From contig NZ_LT629705.1 of the NCBI RefSeq assembly GCF_900103875.1, positions 3,109,001 to 3,173,000 of the forward strand: a DNA stretch of 64,000 bases, read 5' to 3'. Shown here in pieces: positions 1 to 10,260 of this stretch. The notes below the pieces were generated by a model. The model had not been told where the DNA came from. It saw only the letters and a list, made by a program, of their open reading frames with translations, and made no database searches. This DNA is from Pseudomonas arsenicoxydans (GTDB lineage Bacteria > Pseudomonadota > Gammaproteobacteria > Pseudomonadales > Pseudomonadaceae). How positions within the stretch are numbered: position 1 is the stretch's first letter; each line of letters starts with the position of its first letter. Made by a program: the position numbers and the translations under genes.

Positions 1-582
1 CACGCTGATCGCACTGCCTTGTTTCTTGGTGATCACGTAACACAGCGCATGCATCAATGCTGCGGCCAGAATCGCCAACACCCCGAAGAACTCCGCATGG
101 TCCAGGTGCAGACCCTGGCTGCGGATAATCATGAACAAACTGCCAAAGCCGATGGTGATGCCGAGCACTTGTGAGGGGTAGATTTTCTCCCGCAGGAGCA
201 CCGCGGAAAATATCAGGATGAACACCGGCATACAGCTGAACAGCAGCGCCGTCAGGCCGGATGACACATGCATCTCGCCGTAGTTGAGCAGGTAATACGG
301 CAGGCTGAAATACGACAGCGTGACGAACACGAAAAACCAGCGACTTTGCCGTGGAAACAACAGCGGCTCGCGACGCATCAGGGCGAAGCTGAGGAACAGC
401 GGAAAGGCAATCAGGAAACGCAACCCGGCGGCGGTCAGGGGCGGCACACTTTCCACGGCGATCTTGATCCCCAGCCACGTCGTGCCCCAACTCAGGCAAA
501 CGATCAGGAACAGCGCGCTGGTGACCAGTCCCGCCAGCCAGGGTTTACGCGAGGTTGAAGCGCTGCTGATAGCCATGGTCAT
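1..582 (-). CDS. EamA/DMT-family exporter (C-terminus outside window)
   Basis: The minus strand is open from an ATG at 582 to the window edge, giving the first 194 residues of a hydrophobic protein with repeated transmembrane helices. The early residues SWGTTWLGIKIAVESVPP are typical of the EamA drug/metabolite transporter family, which exports amino acids or metabolites through the inner membrane. A GGGAG ribosome site lies just upstream; an internal ATG at 576 is an equally possible start. It is transcribed divergently from the MocR regulator at 668 with an 85 bp gap, a common regulator/exporter pair. The substrate cannot be told from sequence. The family call is secure. Confidence 0.85.
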   Translation of the reverse strand, partial: MTMAISSASTSRKPWLAGLVTSALFLIVCLSWGTTWLGIKIAVESVPPLTAAGLRFLIAFPLFLSFALMRREPLLFPRQSRWFFVFVTLSYFSLPYYLLNYGEMHVSSGLTALLFSCMPVFILIFSAVLLREKIYPSQVLGITIGFGSLFMIIRSQGLHLDHAEFFGVLAILAAALMHALCYVITKKQGSAISV

Positions 583-667
583 GATCGAGCTCCCTTGTCG
601 TCGGAATTGACCTGATCGCTGATTAGGTCTATCCCTGATTGAACCTGTTTTCAGCACGCTATTCGGG

Positions 668-2083
668 ATGCAAATGACTGTCAAAGTAAGTATTGCCACG
701 GTGTCAATCCTGCGCGAGGGCTTGGCGCATGGGCGCGGCGTGAAGTACAAGCGTCTGGCCGAGGCTCTCGAAAAAAGCATCGGTGAAGGACTGATTGAAC
801 CCGGTAGCAAACTGCCGCCCCATCGCCTCCTGGCGGACAGCCTCGGCGTGACCGTCGGAACCATCAGCCGCGCGTATGGCGAGCTGGAGCGAGTCGGATT
901 GGTGGTGGCTCGTGTTGGAGATGGCACTTATGTGCGTCAGCGCGGGATGGAGCGCATGCGGGACGTTGGCTTTCGCAATGTCAGCGATGAGCCACAGGCG
1001 TACTTCGACATGAGTCGGAACCAGCCGATTCCGGGGCAGGAGGCGGCGTTTCTCAGTCAGGGTCTGCAAGCCTTGGCCAGCGGTCCGCAGACCTTGCAGT
1101 TGCTCAGCGGCTATACCGCCGACGGCGGATTACCGCGCCATCGTGAGGCCGGGGCCCAGTGGCTGCAGCATCAGGCCTTTACGCCGAGCGCCGAGCAGGT
1201 GATTTGCGTGAATGGCGGCCAGCACGGGCTGCTCTGCGTGTTGATGGCGTTGCTCAAGCCCGGCGACACCCTGGTGACTGAGCATTTGACTTACCCGGGA
1301 CTGATCAGCGTCGCACGCATGCTCGGGATAAAACTCATCGGTGTCGGGATGGATGACGAAGGACTGTTGCCCCAAGCGCTGTCGGACATTTGCCAGCATC
1401 ACCGGGTATCAGCGCTGTATTGCACACCGACGATCCAGAATCCTACGGCGGCGGTGATGTCAGTCATGCGGCGTGAGGCGATTGCCGAGGTCTGTCGCCA
1501 GAACAATTTGCTGATTATTGAAGACGAAGCCCACGCCGTGCTGGCGCAACAACGGCCCTTGCCCTTGAGCCACTTTGCCCCGGAGCGCTCGGTGTTGATC
1601 GGCAGCCTGAGCAAAGCCGTTTCTGCTGGTTTGCGCGCCGGTTATCTCCACGCACCGCAACCGTTGATCGGACGCTTGAGCGCAGCGGTGCGCGGGACGT
1701 GCTGGATGGCCAACCCGCTGTCGATGGAATTGGCGGCCATGTGGATCGAAAACGGTAGCGCCCGGCAGTTACTGGGGCAGCAGATTACCGAAATCAGTCG
1801 CCGCAAGCAGTTGGTCAGTGGGGCGTTAAAAGAGGTCAGCTACAAGACCCATCTCAATAGCCCACACTTCTGGATCGAAGTGCCCGAGCCGTGGCGGGCA
1901 TCGCAGATTGCGGCGGAGTTGAAGGAGAAAAATTATCTGGTGGCCACCGTCGAAGCGTTTGCGGTCGGGCATGCAGCGGTGCCGCAGTTTATTCGGGCGA
2001 GTGTGTGTAATTCGGCGGGGGATGACGGGTTGCTGCTGCAGGGGTTTGAAGCTTTGGCGGGGGCATTGATCGAGACTGTGTGA
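668..2083 (+). CDS. MocR-type GntR regulator with aminotransferase-like domain
   Basis: This 471-residue protein has an N-terminal GntR winged helix (about residues 20-95, including GVTVGTISRAYGELERVGLV). It is fused to a fold-type I PLP aminotransferase-like domain. SLSKAVSAGLRAGY holds the likely PLP lysine near residue 316, and VNGGQHGL is the cofactor phosphate loop. MocR proteins usually sense a PLP-linked amino acid or vitamin and regulate a neighbouring gene. The likely target is the divergent EamA exporter. The first ATG (668) is used here, though an ATG two codons later is possible. Confidence 0.9.
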   Translation: MQMTVKVSIATVSILREGLAHGRGVKYKRLAEALEKSIGEGLIEPGSKLPPHRLLADSLGVTVGTISRAYGELERVGLVVARVGDGTYVRQRGMERMRDVGFRNVSDEPQAYFDMSRNQPIPGQEAAFLSQGLQALASGPQTLQLLSGYTADGGLPRHREAGAQWLQHQAFTPSAEQVICVNGGQHGLLCVLMALLKPGDTLVTEHLTYPGLISVARMLGIKLIGVGMDDEGLLPQALSDICQHHRVSALYCTPTIQNPTAAVMSVMRREAIAEVCRQNNLLIIEDEAHAVLAQQRPLPLSHFAPERSVLIGSLSKAVSAGLRAGYLHAPQPLIGRLSAAVRGTCWMANPLSMELAAMWIENGSARQLLGQQITEISRRKQLVSGALKEVSYKTHLNSPHFWIEVPEPWRASQIAAELKEKNYLVATVEAFAVGHAAVPQFIRASVCNSAGDDGLLLQGFEALAGALIETV

Positions 2084-2089
2084 TCGTCC

Positions 2090-2182
2090 GTCGTGAGCGT
2101 GCTCACTCCCACATTAGATCTTCAGTGAACACAGTATTTGTGTCCGACGCAGATCTTCTGTGGGAATGAGCTTGCTCGCGAC
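2090..2182. repeat. REP-type inverted repeat
   Basis: The two ends are imperfect complements: GTCGTGAGCGTGCTCACTCC at the left and TGTGGGAATGAGCTTGCTCG toward the right. They enclose a shorter palindromic core. This is a typical Pseudomonas REP doublet placed between the converging MocR and ppsR genes, and it may act as a transcript 3' end stabiliser. Confidence 0.7.
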
Positions 2183-2207
2183 AGCGGTGTAACTGTCGCC
2201 GAAAAAC

Positions 2208-3026
2208 CTACTTGAACCGCCGCTCAACCCCTTTCTCCACCAGAATCTTCGCCGATATCTCTTCAACGGAAAAATGCGTCGAGTTGATGTTCGGAATGTT
2301 CTCGCGGCGGAACAGGTTTTCCACCTCGCGCACTTCGAATTCGCACTGGGCGTAGCTCGAATAACGGCTGTTGGGCTTGCGCTCGTTGCGGATCGCGGTG
2401 AGGCGGTCAGGGTCGATGGTCAGGCCGAACAGCTTGTGCTGGTGGGCGCGCAGGGCGGCCGGCAGTTGCAGGCGTTCCATGTCGTCTTCGGTCAGCGGAT
2501 AGTTGGCCGCGCGGATGCCAAATTGCATGGCCATGTACAGGCACGTCGGTGTCTTACCACACCGCGACACGCCCACTAGGATCAGGTCGGCCTTGTCGTA
2601 ATAATGCGTGCGAGCACCGTCGTCGTTGTCGAGGGCGAAGTTCACCGCCTCGATGCGCTCCATGTAATTGGAGTTGGTGCCAATGGAGTGGGATTTGCCG
2701 ACGGTGTAGGAAGAATGTTCGGTCAGTTCCTGTTCCAGAGGGGCCAGGAAGGTCGAGAAAATGTCGATCATGAAACCATTGGACGTCGCAAGGATCTCAC
2801 GGATGTCCTGATTGACGATGGTGTCGAAGATGATCGGCCGAAAGCCGTCGGTTTCGGCGGCTTTGTTGATTTGTTGTACCATGGCCCGCGCTTTATCGAC
2901 GTTGTCGATGTACGGGCGCGTGAATTTGCTGAAGGTAATGTTTTCGAACTGCGCCAGGAGGCTTTGGCCGAGGGTTTCGGCCGTAATGCCGGTGCCGTCG
3001 GAAATAAAGAAAGCAGATCGTTTCAT
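2208..3026 (-). CDS. ppsR: PEP synthase regulatory protein (bifunctional kinase/pyrophosphorylase)
   Basis: This 272-residue PSRP/DUF299 protein opens with the family signature [17 protein letters not shown] and has a P-loop-like [10 protein letters not shown] near residue 150. The family inactivates PEP synthase by ADP-dependent phosphorylation of an active-site threonine and reactivates it by phosphate-dependent dephosphorylation. It is divergent from ppsA, its expected target. The ATG at 3026 is preferred over the in-frame GTG at 3032 because AAGGTG sits at a proper distance from the ATG. Length and context match Pseudomonas orthologues. Confidence 0.93.
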   Translation of the reverse strand: MKRSAFFISDGTGITAETLGQSLLAQFENITFSKFTRPYIDNVDKARAMVQQINKAAETDGFRPIIFDTIVNQDIREILATSNGFMIDIFSTFLAPLEQELTEHSSYTVGKSHSIGTNSNYMERIEAVNFALDNDDGARTHYYDKADLILVGVSRCGKTPTCLYMAMQFGIRAANYPLTEDDMERLQLPAALRAHQHKLFGLTIDPDRLTAIRNERKPNSRYSSYAQCEFEVREVENLFRRENIPNINSTHFSVEEISAKILVEKGVERRFK

Positions 3027-3200
3027 TTGCACCTTGGGCCTTAAGCTAATAACGAATCTTGGATATGATAGGCGCGATTTGCCGGCCGCCAGTGGCCCGC
3101 ATTCTCACTTATTTTCCAGGTCCAGGCCATATAGCTGGCAAACGCTCCCCCGAGCAGCCGGCTTCTGAGCTTTTCCAACACAGTTAGTGGAGAGATCACC

Positions 3201-5576
3201 TTGGTAGAGTACGTAGTTTCCCTCGATAAGCTCGGCGTCCATGATGTAGAGCACGTAGGGGGCAAGAACGCATCCCTGGGCGAGATGATCAGTAACCTTG
3301 CAGGCGCCGGTGTATCGGTGCCCGGTGGCTTCGCCACGACAGCTCAGGCTTATCGTGATTTTCTGGAACTGAGCGGCCTGAACGATCAGATCCACGCCGC
3401 CCTCGACGCCCTGGACGTCGATGATGTCAATGCCCTGGCCAAGACCGGTGCCCAGATCCGTCAATGGATCATGGAAGCCGAATTCCCCGAGAAGCTCAAC
3501 GCCGAGATCCGCACCGCGTTCGCCACGCTGTCGGCCGGCAACCCTGACATGGCCGTGGCCGTGCGCTCTTCCGCTACCGCCGAAGATTTGCCGGACGCTT
3601 CCTTCGCCGGTCAGCAGGAAACCTTCCTGAACATCCGTGGCGTCGAAAACGTCATTCGCGCCGCCAAAGAGGTGTTCGCCTCTCTGTTTAACGATCGCGC
3701 CATTTCCTACCGCGTCCACCAGGGCTTCGACCACAAGCTGGTAGCCCTGTCGGCCGGCGTGCAGCGCATGGTCCGCTCCGAAACCGGCACCGCCGGCGTG
3801 ATGTTCACCCTCGATACCGAATCGGGCTTCCGTGACGTCGTGTTCATCACCGGCGCCTACGGCCTGGGTGAAACCGTCGTACAAGGCGCGGTGAACCCGG
3901 ATGAGTTCTACGTCCACAAAGGCACGCTGGCAGCCGGTCGTCCGGCCATCCTGCGTCGCAACCTGGGCAGCAAAGCCATCAAGATGATCTACGGCGAAGT
4001 CGCCACGGCCGGCAAATCGGTCAAGACTATCGACGTGGACAAGGCTGATCGCGCACGTTTCTGCCTGACCGACGCCGAAGTCAGCGAGCTGGCCAAGCAA
4101 GCGATGATCATCGAGAAGCACTACAAGTGCCCGATGGACATCGAATGGGCCAAAGACGGCGACGACGGCAAGCTCTACATCGTTCAGGCCCGTCCTGAAA
4201 CCGTGAAGAGCCGCACCCAGGCCAACGTCATGGAACGTTACCTGTTGAAAGAAACCGGCACTGTGCTGGTGGAAGGTCGTGCCATCGGCCAGCGCATCGG
4301 CGCCGGCAAGGTCCGCATCATCAAGGACGTGTCCGAGATGGACAAGGTCCAGCCAGGCGACGTACTGGTTTCCGACATGACGGACCCGGATTGGGAACCG
4401 GTCATGAAGCGCGCCAGCGCCATCGTCACCAACCGTGGCGGTCGTACCTGCCACGCGGCGATCATCGCTCGCGAACTGGGCATCCCGGCCGTGGTCGGTT
4501 GCGGCAACGCCACCCAGCTGTTGCAAGACGGCCAGGGCGTGACCGTTTCCTGTGCAGAAGGCGACACCGGCTACATCTTCGAAGGCGAACTGGGCTTCGA
4601 CATCAAGAAAAACTCCGTTGATGCCATGCCGGACCTGCCGTTCAAGATCATGATGAACGTCGGCAACCCGGACCGCGCCTTCGACTTCGCGCAGCTGCCG
4701 AACGCCGGTGTGGGCCTGGCCCGCCTGGAGTTCATCATCAACCGCATGATCGGTGTTCACCCTAAAGCGCTGTTGAACTATGACGGGCTGCCACAGGACA
4801 TCAAGGACAGCGTCGACAAGCGCATTGCCGGCTACGACGATCCGGTCGGTTTCTATGTCGAGAAGCTGGTTGAAGGCATCAGCACCCTGGCCGCTGCGTT
4901 CACCCCGAAAAAGGTCATCGTGCGTCTGTCGGACTTCAAGTCCAATGAATACGCGAACCTGATCGGTGGCAAGCTCTACGAGCCGGAAGAAGAAAACCCG
5001 ATGCTGGGCTTCCGTGGCGCCTCGCGTTACATCAGCGAATCGTTCCGTGACTGCTTCGAACTCGAATGCCGTGCCCTCAAGCGCGTGCGCAACGAGATGG
5101 GTCTGACCAACGTTGAAATCATGGTGCCATTCGTCCGTACTCTGGGCGAAGCCAGCCAGGTCATCGACCTGTTGGCAGAAAATGGTCTGAAGCGCGGCGA
5201 AAACGGCCTGCGCATCATCATGATGTGTGAACTGCCGTCCAACGCGATCCTGGCGGAAGAATTCCTCGAGTTCTTCGATGGTTTCTCCATCGGTTCCAAC
5301 GACCTGACTCAGCTGACGCTGGGCCTGGACCGTGACTCCGGGATCATCGCGCACCTGTTCGATGAGCGTAATCCGGCGGTCAAGAAGCTGCTGGCCAACG
5401 CGATTCAGGCCTGCAACAAGGCTGGCAAGTACATCGGCATTTGCGGTCAGGGTCCTTCGGACCACCCTGATCTGGCCAAATGGTTGATGGAGCAGGGCAT
5501 CGAAAGCGTTTCGTTGAACCCCGATTCCGTACTGGAAACCTGGTTCTTCCTGGCTGAAGGTCAAGCGTCGGCTTGA
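3201..5576 (+). CDS. ppsA: Phosphoenolpyruvate synthase
   Basis: This 791-residue enzyme makes PEP from pyruvate and ATP, with AMP and phosphate released, for gluconeogenesis. The order is an N-terminal ATP-grasp pyruvate-binding domain ([29 protein letters not shown]), a swivelling phosphohistidine domain with [13 protein letters not shown] (His418), and a C-terminal TIM barrel ending in [11 protein letters not shown] with the catalytic Cys near residue 748. The start is TTG at 3201. The next residues [11 protein letters not shown] are the usual Pseudomonas N-terminus, so the rare start is probably genuine. It is divergent from ppsR. Confidence 0.96.
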   Translation: MVEYVVSLDKLGVHDVEHVGGKNASLGEMISNLAGAGVSVPGGFATTAQAYRDFLELSGLNDQIHAALDALDVDDVNALAKTGAQIRQWIMEAEFPEKLNAEIRTAFATLSAGNPDMAVAVRSSATAEDLPDASFAGQQETFLNIRGVENVIRAAKEVFASLFNDRAISYRVHQGFDHKLVALSAGVQRMVRSETGTAGVMFTLDTESGFRDVVFITGAYGLGETVVQGAVNPDEFYVHKGTLAAGRPAILRRNLGSKAIKMIYGEVATAGKSVKTIDVDKADRARFCLTDAEVSELAKQAMIIEKHYKCPMDIEWAKDGDDGKLYIVQARPETVKSRTQANVMERYLLKETGTVLVEGRAIGQRIGAGKVRIIKDVSEMDKVQPGDVLVSDMTDPDWEPVMKRASAIVTNRGGRTCHAAIIARELGIPAVVGCGNATQLLQDGQGVTVSCAEGDTGYIFEGELGFDIKKNSVDAMPDLPFKIMMNVGNPDRAFDFAQLPNAGVGLARLEFIINRMIGVHPKALLNYDGLPQDIKDSVDKRIAGYDDPVGFYVEKLVEGISTLAAAFTPKKVIVRLSDFKSNEYANLIGGKLYEPEEENPMLGFRGASRYISESFRDCFELECRALKRVRNEMGLTNVEIMVPFVRTLGEASQVIDLLAENGLKRGENGLRIIMMCELPSNAILAEEFLEFFDGFSIGSNDLTQLTLGLDRDSGIIAHLFDERNPAVKKLLANAIQACNKAGKYIGICGQGPSDHPDLAKWLMEQGIESVSLNPDSVLETWFFLAEGQASA

Positions 5577-5588
5577 TGGCGTGAGTGA

Positions 5589-5619
5589 AAGGGCTGCTCT
5601 CTGTGGGAGCGGCCCTTTT
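5589..5619 (+). terminator. Rho-independent terminator of ppsA
   Basis: GGGCTGCTC pairs with GAGCGGCCC (one G-U) and is followed by TTTTA, 13 bp after the ppsA stop. Confidence 0.75.
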
Positions 5620-5670
5620 AGAGATTCTGTGTCCTGTCTCGGCAACAGTCATTGTCGAGTTAGGACTCAT

Positions 5671-5702
5671 GGGCGGGCTCCTCTGGAAGCCGCCCTTTTT
5701 TG
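5671..5702 (+). terminator. Second intrinsic terminator downstream of ppsA
   Basis: GGGCGGGCT and AGCCGCCC form a GC-rich stem followed by six T. It lies directly before the next gene, making a tandem terminator pair. Confidence 0.75.
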
Positions 5703-5714
5703 TGCAAGAGCATT

Positions 5715-6704
5715 ATGCAAAGCAGCAGCAACCTATTTCCTGTCGCCCTGATCAGCGCCGAGCGGCGCGGCGATCTGAGCGAAGACGTCTATCGTTTGAA
5801 ACCGGGCAACAGCCCTGACGGCACCGTCGAGCTGGCGGTGACGCGTCTGGGCATGGCCGATGAACCGGCTGTGCGTGGCGTGCCGGTCATCCTGTTGCAC
5901 GGCAGCTTCTCCAATCGCCGGTTCTGGTTCTCCCCAAAAGGTCTTGGGCTGGGCGCCTATCTGACACGCCTGGGATTCGATGTGTGGATTCCCGAAATGC
6001 GCGGCCACGGCCTGTCTCAGCGCAACCAGAACTACCGCAAGAACCGTGTCAGCGACTACGCCCGTTACGATTTGCCGGCCATTGGTGCGTTCGTCCGCGA
6101 GCAAAGCGGCCAGGTGCCGCACTGGATCGGTCACTCGTTGGGTGGCATTACTCTGGCGGCAGCGCTGGGTGGCGAGTACATCGGCGAGCCTGTGGTCGCC
6201 TCGGCGGCGTTTTTTGGAACGCAAGTCAGCCGCACCTACTGGCCACTGAAAATTCCACCGGTGGAGTGGAGCGGGCGCTTTATTCTCAAGCGTTTTGCAC
6301 AACTGTCGGGTTCACGGCTCAAGCGCGGCCCGGAGGACGAGCCCATTGGCCTGGCCCTGGAAAGCATGCGCTGGTATGGCCTGTTCGGGCGCTTTGGCGA
6401 TGCCGACAAGGATTGGTGGGCGGGACTGGCCGAGGTTCGGTTGCCGGTACTGGCTGTCAGTGCCGCTGGCGACCATCAGGACCCGATGTGGGCTTGCCGC
6501 AAGCTGTTCGACCAGATCGGTTCCGAGCACAAGCAATTCATCAACCTGGGGCGCGAGCAGGGCTTTGGCGATAACTTCGGCCATGTCGAGATGCTCGTCA
6601 GCAAAGCCGCTCAGGTCGAGGTGTGGCCATTGGTGGCCCGCTGGCTGACCGATCACCAGACGCCGTTGTTGGGTGAAAAGCCGGATCTGGCGACAGCAAG
6701 CTGA
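5715..6704 (+). CDS. Alpha/beta-fold hydrolase (esterase/lipase-like)
   Basis: This protein of about 329 residues has the oxyanion HG motif in VILLHGSFSNRRFW and the nucleophile elbow GHSLGG (Ser141). A late LAVSAAGDHQDP and a FGHVEML segment carry the likely acid and histidine. No signal peptide is visible. The chosen ATG (5715) begins MQSSSNLFPV; an in-frame TTG at 5700 falls in the T-run of the preceding terminator and is unlikely. It occupies the position of a probable esterase between ppsA and rraA in other pseudomonads. The substrate is unknown. Confidence 0.85.
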   Translation: MQSSSNLFPVALISAERRGDLSEDVYRLKPGNSPDGTVELAVTRLGMADEPAVRGVPVILLHGSFSNRRFWFSPKGLGLGAYLTRLGFDVWIPEMRGHGLSQRNQNYRKNRVSDYARYDLPAIGAFVREQSGQVPHWIGHSLGGITLAAALGGEYIGEPVVASAAFFGTQVSRTYWPLKIPPVEWSGRFILKRFAQLSGSRLKRGPEDEPIGLALESMRWYGLFGRFGDADKDWWAGLAEVRLPVLAVSAAGDHQDPMWACRKLFDQIGSEHKQFINLGREQGFGDNFGHVEMLVSKAAQVEVWPLVARWLTDHQTPLLGEKPDLATAS

Positions 6705-6825
6705 GCCTGATGCTCTAACAAGGGCATTTCGCTCTGATCGGCTTGCGGCTAAGATATGACGCATTAAGCTGTTCCGGTCACTTTGCGACACACTCGATTG
6801 TCTTCCTTTTTACAGGAGTTTCTCG

Positions 6826-7317
6826 ATGAACCATTTCCTCACGCCTGACCTGTGCGATGCCTATCCAGAGCTGGTGCAGGTGCTGGAACCGATGTTCAGC
6901 AATTTTGGCGGCCGCGATTCGTTCGGCGGCGAAATCGTGACCATCAAGTGCTTCGAAGACAACTCTCTGGTCAAGGAGCAAGCCGAGCTCAAGGGCAATG
7001 GCAAGGTGCTGGTGGTGGATGGTGGCGGTTCGCTGCGCCGCGCGCTGCTTGGTGACATGATTGCCGAGAAAGCTGCGCAGAACGGTTGGGAAGGGCTGGT
7101 GATCTACGGTTGCATCCGCGACGTCGACGTCATCGCGCAAACCGACCTGGGGGTTCAGGCCCTCGCCAGCCACCCGATGAAAACCGACAAGCGCGGCATC
7201 GGCGATCTCAACGTGGCCGTGACCTTCGCTGGCGTGACGTTTCATCCAGGCCATTACATTTATGCGGACAACAACGGCGTGATCATCTCGCCCAGTCCGC
7301 TGAAAATGCCTGAATAA
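6826..7317 (+). CDS. rraA: RraA family protein (RNase E inhibitor / HMG-CHA aldolase fold)
   Basis: This 163-residue protein covers the full RraA fold. GDMIAEKA and GCIRDVD form the oxoacid/metal pocket found in the related 4-hydroxy-4-methyl-2-oxoglutarate aldolases, so either RNase E regulation or aldolase activity is possible. A good AGGAG site precedes the ATG. It lies between the hydrolase and cmaX, as in other pseudomonads. Confidence 0.9.
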   Translation: MNHFLTPDLCDAYPELVQVLEPMFSNFGGRDSFGGEIVTIKCFEDNSLVKEQAELKGNGKVLVVDGGGSLRRALLGDMIAEKAAQNGWEGLVIYGCIRDVDVIAQTDLGVQALASHPMKTDKRGIGDLNVAVTFAGVTFHPGHYIYADNNGVIISPSPLKMPE

Positions 7318-7340
7318 AGCTTTCCAACCCAGGGGTGAGG

Positions 7341-8336
7341 ATGTTCGAGGAAGAAAACGCGCAGTGGGGGCTGGTGCATGCCCTGGTGCTGGACGGTAAA
7401 GGCGGTGCGCGTTCGATAGCCCGGACTGAACTCGACGATTTGCAGCTGCTGGCCCATGAAAGCCTTTGGTTGCACTGGGATCGGAGTCACCCGCAAACCC
7501 AGACGTGGCTGCGCAAATCCAGCGGTTTGAGTGAGTTCAGTTGTGACCTGCTGCTTGAAGAGAACACCCGGCCACGTCTTTTGCCACTGCCGGACTCCGA
7601 GTTGTTGCTGTTTCTGCGAGGGGTCAACCTGAACCCTGGCGCGGAACCGGAAGACATGGTCTCCGTGCGGATTTTCGCATCCGCCCAGCGGGTGATTTCT
7701 CTGCGCCTGCGTCCATTGCGCGCAACTGATGAACTGCTGGTGCAGCTCGCTGACGGCAAAGGGCCGAAAACTGCCTCTGAACTCATCCTTTATATGGCTC
7801 AGTACTTGACCAACAAGGTGCAGGATCTGGTCAGTTGCCTCTCGGAAGTGGTCGATGAGGAAGAAGAAAAACTGGATGCCGACGAACGGTATACACCCGA
7901 GCATGGCGCTGTTCTGCAGATCCGTCGCAGGGCTGCGGGACTGAAACGTTTCCTTGCGCCGCAGCGCGATATTTTCGGGCAACTGACGCGGATAAAATTG
8001 CCCTGGTTTGTCGACGATGATGGCGATTACTGGAACGAATTGAACAACAGCCTGACCCGCTACCTTGAGGAGCTGGAATTGACCCGGGAGCGGGTGGGGC
8101 TGGTCCTCGAGGCTGAAGATCGGCGTTTGAGCGTGCGCATGAATCGCACGATGTATCGTTTCGGGATCATCACCGGGATCTTTTTGCCGATGAGTTTTCT
8201 GACCGGTCTGCTGGGCATAAACGTCGGTGGGATTCCGTTCTCGTCCAACCCTTATGGCTTCCTGATCGCTTGCCTGATGATGATCACGGTGGCGCTCGGA
8301 CAGTGGTGGTTATTCCGACGTTTGCGCTGGGTCTGA
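7341..8336 (+). CDS. cmaX: CorA/ZntB-type divalent metal transporter
   Basis: This 331-residue protein has a soluble N-terminal funnel domain and two C-terminal transmembrane helices. The pore signature between them reads GINVGGIP, the ZntB form of the CorA GxN motif. Zinc or other divalent cation transport is likely. The ATG at 7341 is preferred because AGGGG ends five bases before it; an in-frame GTG at 7335 lies inside that site. It heads the cmaX-cfrX-cmpX group next to sigX-oprF. Confidence 0.88.
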   Translation: MFEEENAQWGLVHALVLDGKGGARSIARTELDDLQLLAHESLWLHWDRSHPQTQTWLRKSSGLSEFSCDLLLEENTRPRLLPLPDSELLLFLRGVNLNPGAEPEDMVSVRIFASAQRVISLRLRPLRATDELLVQLADGKGPKTASELILYMAQYLTNKVQDLVSCLSEVVDEEEEKLDADERYTPEHGAVLQIRRRAAGLKRFLAPQRDIFGQLTRIKLPWFVDDDGDYWNELNNSLTRYLEELELTRERVGLVLEAEDRRLSVRMNRTMYRFGIITGIFLPMSFLTGLLGINVGGIPFSSNPYGFLIACLMMITVALGQWWLFRRLRWV

Positions 8337-8399
8337 GGATGAGTCATGTGACCCGGGCAAATTTGGCCGCGTCTTTCACAGACATTACGAGAGGTGCGT

Positions 8400-8648
8400 A
8401 TGCACGATCCGTTTGAACAGTCTTTGCGTGACATGCTGAACGCTTCGCCGTCCACCCGTGACGACGATGCGTGTCTGGGGCGTGTCCTGAAAACCGCCAA
8501 CCGGCAGGTCGGCGCTGGTGATCTGTTCAGCCTGCTGGGCCGCTGGTTGCCCGCGCTGATGATTGCCCTCAACAACGGCTCGGCGCACATCTCGCCGGTT
8601 TCCCGTCACCGTAAACCTACCGCTCGCACTGCTGATAAGGCTGATTGA
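8400..8648 (+). CDS. cfrX: Small conserved protein CfrX (also written CrfX)
   Basis: This 82-residue polar protein has no recognised domain apart from a mildly hydrophobic stretch (FSLLGRWLPALMIALNN). It is identified mainly by position: a small gene always found between cmaX and cmpX in Pseudomonas. GAGAGG precedes ATG 8400 at a good distance; a GTG two codons earlier is less likely. Function is unknown; a link to the mechanosensitive/envelope-stress block is inferred from context. Confidence 0.75.
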   Translation: MHDPFEQSLRDMLNASPSTRDDDACLGRVLKTANRQVGAGDLFSLLGRWLPALMIALNNGSAHISPVSRHRKPTARTADKAD

Positions 8649-8650
8649 AT

Positions 8651-9475
8651 ATGGAACTTGATCTCTGGACTCAGAGCCTCGTCACTGCAATGACTGCGTT
8701 ATGGACCAAGGTTGCCAACTTCATTCCGAACCTGTTCGGCGCACTGGTCGTGCTGCTGTTGGGTTTCGTCGTAGCGAAGCTATTGGACACGTTGCTGTCC
8801 AAGCTGCTTGCCAAGCTGGGCCTTGATCGCCTGATGGGCGGTACCGGTCTGACCAAATTGCTGTCCCGGGCCGGCCTGCAAGTGCCGATCTCGACCCTGA
8901 TTGGCAAGATCGTTTATTGGTTCGTTTTGCTTATTTTCCTGGTTTCTGCCGCAGAATCCCTTGGACTTGAGCGAGTTTCAGCTACGCTGGATATGCTTGC
9001 GCTATATTTGCCAAAGGTATTCGGTGCCGCGCTGGTGCTGCTGGTAGGGGTTCTACTGGCGCAACTGGCCAATGGCCTGGTTCGCGGGGCAGCGGAAGGC
9101 GTAGGGCTCGATTACGCTTCGGGCTTGGGACGAATTGCCCAAGGCCTTGTGATCATCATCAGTATTTCAGTTGCAATCAGCCAGTTGGAGGTCAAAACTG
9201 ACCTGCTCAACCATGTGATTGTGATCGTTTTGATTACCGTTGGTCTGGCCGTTGCGCTGGCCATGGGGTTGGGAAGCCGGGAAATTGCCGGTCAGATTCT
9301 TGCGGGAATCTATGTGCGGGAGTTGTACCAGGTTGGGCAACAAGTGCGTGTTGGCGAGGTCGAAGGTCAGATTGAGGAGATCGGCACGGTTAAAACCACG
9401 CTGCTGACCGATGAGGGCGAGCTGGTCTCTCTCTCCAATCGGATTCTGCTGGAACAGCACGTGAGTAGCCGCTAA
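8651..9475 (+). CDS. cmpX: MscS-like membrane channel protein CmpX
   Basis: This 274-residue protein has several N-terminal transmembrane helices. It ends in a small beta domain (VGQQVRVGEVEGQIEEIG, VSLSNRILLEQ) that matches the MscS middle domain. It starts 3 bp after the cfrX stop, suggesting co-translation. In Pseudomonas, CmpX lies upstream of sigX and affects SigX activity and membrane homeostasis. The family call is firm; the gene name rests on synteny. Confidence 0.88.
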   Translation: MELDLWTQSLVTAMTALWTKVANFIPNLFGALVVLLLGFVVAKLLDTLLSKLLAKLGLDRLMGGTGLTKLLSRAGLQVPISTLIGKIVYWFVLLIFLVSAAESLGLERVSATLDMLALYLPKVFGAALVLLVGVLLAQLANGLVRGAAEGVGLDYASGLGRIAQGLVIIISISVAISQLEVKTDLLNHVIVIVLITVGLAVALAMGLGSREIAGQILAGIYVRELYQVGQQVRVGEVEGQIEEIGTVKTTLLTDEGELVSLSNRILLEQHVSSR

Positions 9476-9562
9476 TCCGGCAAACCCTGCTAATGTATGC
9501 CGCCGCAAAGTGCCCGGTAAGGGCTGCGGCGGACATTGACCTGACTGTCGGCCCGACTTGTT

Positions 9563-10153
9563 TTGAATAAAGCTCAATCGCTCTCTACGCGCTACGACCC
9601 CCGCGAGCTCTCTGATGAGGAGTTGGTCGCGCGCTCGCATACCGAGCTGTTTCACGTAACCCGCGCCTATGAAGAGCTGATGCGGCGTTACCAGCGAACA
9701 TTATTTAACGTCTGCGCACGATATCTAGGGAACGATCGCGACGCAGACGATGTCTGTCAGGAAGTGATGTTGAAGGTGCTGTATGGCCTGAAGAACTTTG
9801 AGGGGAAATCGAAGTTCAAGACCTGGCTCTACAGCATCACGTACAACGAATGCATCACACAGTATCGGAAGGAAAGGCGGAAGCGTCGCTTGATGGACGC
9901 TTTGAGTCTGGACCCCCTCGAGGAAGCGTCTGAAGAAAAGGCGCCGAAACCCGAGGATAAGGGTGGACTTGATCGCTGGCTGGTGTATGTGAACCCGATT
10001 GACCGTGAAATCCTGGTGCTACGTTTTGTCGCAGAGCTGGAATTTCAAGAGATCGCGGATATCATGCATATGGGTTTGAGTGCGACAAAAATGCGTTACA
10101 AACGTGCTCTAGATAAATTGCGTGAGAAATTTGCAGGCATTGCTGAAACTTAG
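9563..10153 (+). CDS. sigX: ECF RNA polymerase sigma factor SigX
   Basis: This 196-residue ECF sigma factor has region 2 (FNVCARYLGNDRDADDVCQE, FKTWLYSITYNECI) and region 4 (LEFQEIADIMHMGLSATKMR). It starts with TTG at 9563. The peptide NKAQSLSTRYDPRELSDEE continues the normal Pseudomonas SigX N-terminus, so the rare start is likely real. SigX drives oprF transcription and responds to envelope stress and fatty-acid state. No anti-sigma gene is present; cmpX is the nearest membrane partner. Confidence 0.94.
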   Translation: MNKAQSLSTRYDPRELSDEELVARSHTELFHVTRAYEELMRRYQRTLFNVCARYLGNDRDADDVCQEVMLKVLYGLKNFEGKSKFKTWLYSITYNECITQYRKERRKRRLMDALSLDPLEEASEEKAPKPEDKGGLDRWLVYVNPIDREILVLRFVAELEFQEIADIMHMGLSATKMRYKRALDKLREKFAGIAET

Positions 10154-10260
10154 TTCAGCGCAAATATCTCTTACGTGTAGGCAAGTTCTGATAGACTTGC
10201 CGCCGAGTTGTCCCCCGGTTTGCGGGACTGCTTCACAATCACCAGATGGGGATTTAACGG

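Noticed and set aside
3105..5645. A very long open frame (846 codons) on the strand opposite ppsA
   Set aside because: It mirrors the GC-rich third positions of ppsA, is repetitive in Val/Asp/His/Gly, and lacks a ribosome site. ppsA itself is certain.
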